NCBI GenBank assembly: GCA_030340625.1 | Contig: JAOPHQ010004848.1 | Span: 144,001 to 208,000 of the forward strand | Source of the DNA: Merluccius polli | Lineage: Eukaryota; Chordata; Actinopteri; Gadiformes; Merlucciidae | Direction of reading: 5' to 3' | Length of the DNA stretch: 64,000 nt | In this document: one piece after another, positions 59,471 through 64,000 of the stretch | How positions within the stretch are numbered: the stretch's first letter is position 1 | How the letters are laid out: each line of letters begins with the position of its first letter | Position numbers and translations under genes: made by a program | The notes under the pieces: model-generated | Told to the model about the DNA's origin: nothing | Seen by the model: the letters and a program-made list of their open reading frames with translations, nothing else | Databases searched by the model: none

Positions 59471-60061
59471 ATGGCGGACATACGGAAGAAATTGGTGGTG
59501 GTCGGGGACGGCGCCTGTGGGAAGACGTGTCTGCTGATCGTGTTCAGCAAGGACGAGTTTCCCGAGGTCTACGTCCCCACGGTGTTCGAGACGTACGTGG
59601 CGGACATTGAGGTGGACTCCAGGCAGGTCCAGCTGGCCCTGTGGGACACCGCCGGCCAGGAGGACTACGACCGCCTGCGCCCGCTGTCCTACCCGGACAC
59701 CGACGTCATCCTCATGTGCTTCTCCGTGGACAGCCCGGACTCGCTGCAAAACATCGCGGAGAAGTGGGTCCCCGAGGTCAAGCACTTCTGCCCCAACGTG
59801 CCCATCATCCTGGTGGCCAACAAGAAGGACCTGCGCCACGACGAGGGCGTCAGACACGAGCTGTCCCGGTTGAAGCAGGAGCCGGTGAGGGCGGAGGACG
59901 GGCGGGCCATGGCCACCCGCATCGGGGCGTACGACTACCTGGAGTGCTGCGCCAAGACCAAGGACGGGATATGGGAGGTGTTTGAGACCGCCACCAGGGC
60001 CTCCCTGCAGAAGAGACGGAGACAGTCGGGGAGCTGCGTGCACTGCTGCCTCCTGTTGTGA
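59471..60061 (+). CDS. rhob: Rho GTPase RhoB, single exon
   Basis: Intronless, as RHOB is in vertebrates; 196 aa, same length as human. A Rho-family GTPase controlling actin and endosomal traffic. G1 GDGACGKT (12-19), switch I YVPTVFETY, G3 DTAGQ (59-63), G4 NKKD (117-120) and the Rho insert are all present. G5 reads CAK instead of SAK (Cys160). Switch I residue 41 is Thr where human RhoA/B/C have Asn. The tail GSCVHCCLLL keeps Cys189 and Cys192 (the RhoB palmitoylation sites) and a CLLL prenylation box, whose final Leu predicts geranylgeranylation. High GC and third-position C/G bias contrast with AT-rich surroundings. Assignment as rhob rather than rhoa/rhoc rests on the intronless structure, the double-Cys tail and the position next to pum2. 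Confidence 0.96.
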   Translation: MADIRKKLVVVGDGACGKTCLLIVFSKDEFPEVYVPTVFETYVADIEVDSRQVQLALWDTAGQEDYDRLRPLSYPDTDVILMCFSVDSPDSLQNIAEKWVPEVKHFCPNVPIILVANKKDLRHDEGVRHELSRLKQEPVRAEDGRAMATRIGAYDYLECCAKTKDGIWEVFETATRASLQKRRRQSGSCVHCCLLL

Positions 60062-60587
60062 AAGGGACATGTGGACCGAGAGACGCGTTTACAATTCGGG
60101 GCTGTGGTCAAGATGGACTGAGGACATGGGCAATGGCCGCAGTGTGTGGACTATTCGGACTTCGACTATTTTTGCTCGCACACACACACTCGATAATCAC
60201 ACGATGAATGAATGCCTTACATGTGTCGCTTAGAGCATTTTCAAGTCAAATGATCCTATTATGGGGGAATACACTGTTCTAAATATACGAGTAACAATAT
60301 TTTAGTGGAAGATGTATGCTCCCGAAATGAATGAAGAAATAACATGAAATGGTTTGAATGCTGGCCAGAGGTCATTTTTAAAGCCAATGCTTCACTTGCA
60401 CAATGAGATTTTTCATAGACAACTTTCTGCTATGGCTATTATTGCCTTAAACATTTCTGCCTCTGGGGATCAAAATCAGTGTGACACAGTGACATCAAAC
60501 AAAGAAAGCATTAAAAAAAAATGCATGTCAGCACATTAGAGGCAGAGTTATGTTGATGGCAATTCCTTTGGACTTCCGCTTGTTTTT

Positions 60588-60593
60588 AATAAA
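60588..60593 (+). terminator. Candidate rhob polyadenylation signal
   Basis: AATAAA about 525 nt after the rhob stop. This predicts a short AT-rich 3'UTR, typical of immediate-early mRNAs. Confidence 0.5.
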
Positions 60594-60599
60594 ACCCCT

Positions 60600-62300
60600 A
60601 AATGCACTGTTTCTAAACTAATGGCAGTCCAAGTGTACTATTTGTAAGCACATTTGCAGATGTAAAGTAAAATATACATTTGTGTGGTTGAGCAATATTC
60701 TGCCTAGAATACTAAACTGCTAGGATTGAAGTCGGCCAATTGTACAAATAGACTACTATCACACAATACAAGTAGTAGGCCTAGCACTACTATAACATGT
60801 AATAACATAACAGGAGGACTGCATCATGTTGCTCATGTTGATGTCCTGAAAGAGTGTGTATGCATATATCATGGCCTACTGAAAAAGGATGAAGAAAACA
60901 GCAGCCAAGTCCACGGCCATGGATATGTAAGATGGAAGCCCTTTAAATTGCAGACCATTTATTTGAAAACATTAATTTCACATTGCAATTTACCTGTAAT
61001 TAGATTTTGAGAAAGTTCAGCCCAAGTTCGCTGTGCCTGGCCTGAAGTGTTATGTAGCCTAACTGTTATTTGAGTGGGAGTGCTTGTTGAAAGGTCAACA
61101 ATGAACATTAAGTACAGACACAGTTATTCATTCAGCCATTCATTACAAAGATGCAGAAACGAGATAACGCACATTATCACACAGAGACATCAGTAGAGTC
61201 ACAAATCTAGTGAAAATGACATGGTGGTGTTTTACACATATTACACACTTTCCCCTCCACTGCTGGGCTCTGACTCAATGGCAACAGTAATTCAGTGTTC
61301 CAAATTAATCACATCCATCTATTATATAGCAATACTGAATTCAGTCACCAGGAGAAACATTTTAAATTAAGTTAATAGGGAATACAAATTTGAATCAAGA
61401 AAAAACCTTACACATCCCGAACATTTCACATCTGAAGTCTGACCACATTTCAGATTAAATATATGTATTATGTCAAGCTTTTTAAAAAAGAACATGAAGG
61501 AAACATGTATGCAGACTGTAAAGGGGAAATCTGACATAATAACTATGACAAATAAATAAAAGTGTCCAATAATAGCTCCAGACTTATAATCGGTCTATAA
61601 CTAACATTCTGCACCCCATAAGCCATTAGGGAGTGGTTGGTTCCCTCACAACTCATACCATGGCAGTATCCCCTCATTACCGGTTGCATTACCATTGTGG
61701 CAGTGTTTACGTTACACACAGTCAGTATTATTGAGAAAACAGATCATCGCTAACACCTTTCAACTATGATCAACATTTTGATACCCACCTTTCAACTAAG
61801 ATCCACATTTTGATGCCCACCATTTTAACTGCACAGGCTTTTAGACTTAAGATAATAATGAATGTTTCTTTTTACAAATATTGTTGTAGGATAAATGGTT
61901 GGAATTATTGCACTACATTGCAACAACATCACATTATATGCCAGTTGATTTCATTTGAGAGAATTTGATGTAGTTAGGTGTGATTGAGTATGAAAAAAAC
62001 GTATGTACGTAATAGTTATTTTCAGCAAAATGCTACAATACCGACTCGAATCAGATTTTTTTCAAGCTACAATTTCATAGTAGCTTCTAACACTTAAATT
62101 GTTTTTTTAAATGTCTGTTCTTGAGTGTGACATTGTTGATTTTAAGACACTACAACACTCAACATATTGCCATCTGTGTTTACAACCTATACTACTAGGA
62201 AATATTAGTTTAAAACTGATATTGTGATGTTGTGTTGGGTTGACATTGTGCCCAATATTGTGCCCCATTGTAATTGATATATGAATAATACACTGGTAAA
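60600..62300. other. Intergenic between rhob and apob
   Basis: AT-rich, with no long frame, terminal repeats or RNA gene. In human, several genes separate RHOB and APOB; here about 2 kb does. Confidence 0.5.
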
Positions 62301-62318
62301 CATAGGCAGTACACATTC

Positions 62319-62324
62319 TTTATT
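62319..62324 (-). terminator. Candidate apob polyadenylation signal
   Basis: The minus strand reads AATAAAGAATGTG about 280 nt beyond the apob stop: a canonical signal followed by a GT-rich stretch. Confidence 0.6.
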
Positions 62325-62602
62325 GATGAATTTGTACCAGGGAATCTACACAATTTAAGTACAGTATCATCAACGCATTACAAGATCACACATTACACTG
62401 AAACAATAAACTGCAATTAATAATTTCAGGGGTATAGGCATCATGGACAATACTTGTTTGTAGTTGGAAAACCTTGTTATATGTTGCTACATAATAATTT
62501 AAAATTAAAATTGTCATGTCTTACTTCTTAAACACAGAAAGATGCGACTCTGGACATGCTATTGAGTAAAACATTACCTCTATGTTGACAAATGAGTTGT
62601 TT

Positions 62603-64000
62603 TTATGCAAACAATGGAAATGGAATGTCAATGTCCATCTGTCTGTCACTTACTCTCACATACTGCTCAAATGTCTTTGTATTGATTTTAACATACTCAA
62701 TAACTTTGTTGTGGAAAGCATTCAACCGTTTTACCATGATATCAATCCAGGACTGGATGTCAGCCTGAAGCTGTTCAACAGACATGTCAGCTAAAACATC
62801 CTGGCACCTGGTTTTGACAATATTGAAATAGTCCATAACAATTCTTCTGGCCTCAGCAATATGCTTGGTGATATCAGCCAGGACATTGGAGTTCATGAAA
62901 TCAGCGTACACATTAGTAGCCCAAGCGGTCAACTTTTCTAGATTTTGAGTATTAAGGGAATTAAAGAGTTCCTCAGCTTTCTCAACTGAAACGTTAATTA
63001 ACATTGACAACCTCTTAAGAATGTCTTCTAGTTGAATATCCCCCAATTTCTTTACAATAGCAAGTACTTGACCCCTGATTCTCTTCATTGCAATTACTAA
63101 GTCATCAAGGATTTCCTTTCCTTTGACAATGCGGCTAGAGCCAGGGAAACTGAATTCAAGCCCTCTGGCATATTCAAGGATTGCCATAAACTTTGAGGCA
63201 AACAATTCTGGAACTTTAATAATTGCGTCTTCGGCTACTCTGGCCACAAAGGTGGACATTTTACGGTAAATTTCAAGGCCGGACATTTTCTCTGCATATC
63301 CTGGCATTTGGAATTTGGTCTCTCTAAGGAATTTAATTGCTGCATCAAGGATAACTCTGATGCTCTTTTGATATTGTCTGAGGATCAACATAGTGCTATC
63401 TGAGACCCTGGTGGGCATTTGAGAAAGATCCATTGCTCTAACGTTTTCAGAAGCCCTCTTTAACATTACTGTACCCCGTTTCTTAACTTCTTCAATGGGA
63501 CCTTCAAGAGTTTGAGCAAGCATGGTGATTTGTTTGGAGGTCTTACCAATGGAATTAGAGACAATTTGCTGGATACGAAAGGTTGTAGGCACAGCCTTTT
63601 TAAATCCCAGCATCATTTCATAAGGCATCTCCATATTCCATGTTGTCTGGACACTCAGCTTCTCCCAATTCATTACAGACATCTTCATGGCCAAGATTTC
63701 AACGTCATCGGAGGCTGCAGACTGAAAAGGTAAGAATATGTCAATACAATGCATGTCAAACATCAGTGTAAAAGACAAACGCATCTCATTAGTAAGTAAA
63801 TGGAATGAAACATGTCTTACCGGGTAACGGCCATAGATTCTTCCCGTCACTTGTTGTGGAACCTTAGTCTGCACCTGGAATCCAACAAGTCCAGTTGATG
63901 GGCAGGACATAGAGATGATGAATCCCTCCTGTGGATTTCCAAATATCTCCTGGTTGATGTCCATTTTTAATACAGGTAGATTGATCTTTGCTGAATTTGT
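62603..64000 (-). CDS. apob: Apolipoprotein B, C-terminal exons (5' part outside window)
   Basis: Two exons on the minus strand: 62603-63721 (terminal) and 63821 to beyond 64000. The intron 63722-63820 has GT-AG ends. The frame is open to the window edge, so the ATG at 63964 is internal. The 433 residues seen are the helical, lipid-binding C-terminus of a large secreted lipoprotein scaffold. Landmarks: FGNPQEGFIISMSCPS, TGRIYGRYP at the exon junction, MPGYAEKMSGLEIYRKMSTF (human: FPGKPGIYTREELCTMF), several amphipathic helices, and a C-terminus ending DIPFPLFA. ApoB carries neutral lipid from liver and intestine, and from yolk in fish. The apoBa or apoBb copy cannot be decided here. Strand and position downstream of rhob match the mammalian block. 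Confidence 0.85.
   Translation of the reverse strand, partial: TNSAKINLPVLKMDINQEIFGNPQEGFIISMSCPSTGLVGFQVQTKVPQQVTGRIYGRYPVRHVSFHLLTNEMRLSFTLMFDMHCIDIFLPFQSAASDDVEILAMKMSVMNWEKLSVQTTWNMEMPYEMMLGFKKAVPTTFRIQQIVSNSIGKTSKQITMLAQTLEGPIEEVKKRGTVMLKRASENVRAMDLSQMPTRVSDSTMLILRQYQKSIRVILDAAIKFLRETKFQMPGYAEKMSGLEIYRKMSTFVARVAEDAIIKVPELFASKFMAILEYARGLEFSFPGSSRIVKGKEILDDLVIAMKRIRGQVLAIVKKLGDIQLEDILKRLSMLINVSVEKAEELFNSLNTQNLEKLTAWATNVYADFMNSNVLADITKHIAEARRIVMDYFNIVKTRCQDVLADMSVEQLQADIQSWIDIMVKRLNAFHNKVIEYVKINTKTFEQYVRVSDRQMDIDIPFPLFA

Noticed and set aside
59378..60070. 230-codon open frame antisense to rhob
   Set aside because: Mirror of a GC-rich, strongly biased coding sequence; no domain, and rhob itself is unambiguous.

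Overview
The window looks like a ray-finned fish genome, most likely a teleost. Genes are split into many short exons with GT-AG boundaries. Introns carry long (TG)n, (TA)n and G/C homopolymer runs, and fish-type hAT, piggyBac-like and Ty3/gypsy debris is present. A ZPAX-like egg-coat gene lies beside a block that matches human 2p24. Order and strand: zpax-like (-), ttc32 (-), matn3 (-), laptm4a (-), an SDC1-like gene (-), pum2 (-), rhob (+), apob (-). From memory, the human order is TTC32-WDR35-MATN3-LAPTM4A-SDC1-PUM2-RHOB-...-APOB with the same strands. WDR35 is not visible here, nor are the genes that separate RHOB from APOB in mammals.

Layout: 1-4.3 kb, zona pellucida-type glycoprotein cut by the left edge; 5.2-6.0 kb, small TPR protein; 6-11.7 kb, gene-poor with a gypsy remnant; 11.8-16.6 kb, matrilin-3 with a Pro/Thr/His-rich exon; 18.6-25.6 kb, LAPTM4A; 26.6-30.5 kb, a five-exon single-pass proteoglycan-like gene at the syndecan-1 position; 30.8-58.8 kb, pum2 with a probable 2.6 kb 3'UTR and transposon-rich introns; 59.5-60.1 kb, intronless rhob; 62.6-64 kb, the 3' end of apob, cut by the right edge. 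Exons were reconstructed by hand from splice signals, phase and family similarity. Summed coding lengths of ttc32, matn3, laptm4a, the SDC1-like gene and pum2 are each divisible by three.

The genes are not an operon. They are independent loci held in an old vertebrate synteny block: extracellular matrix and cell surface (matn3, SDC1-like), endolysosome (laptm4a), RNA regulation (pum2), Rho signalling (rhob), lipid transport (apob) and egg coat (zpax-like). The best candidate novelty is the SDC1-like gene. It keeps syndecan exon structure, acidic Ser-Gly sites, a transmembrane segment and a KKKD juxtamembrane motif, but has lost the EFYA-ending tail. Syndecan-1 has been reported as not found in fish. 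The intron repeats are also unusually readable: four hAT-type elements have perfect 8-bp target duplications, one of them inserted into another repeat's terminal inverted repeat, and two fold-back elements have telomere-like cores.
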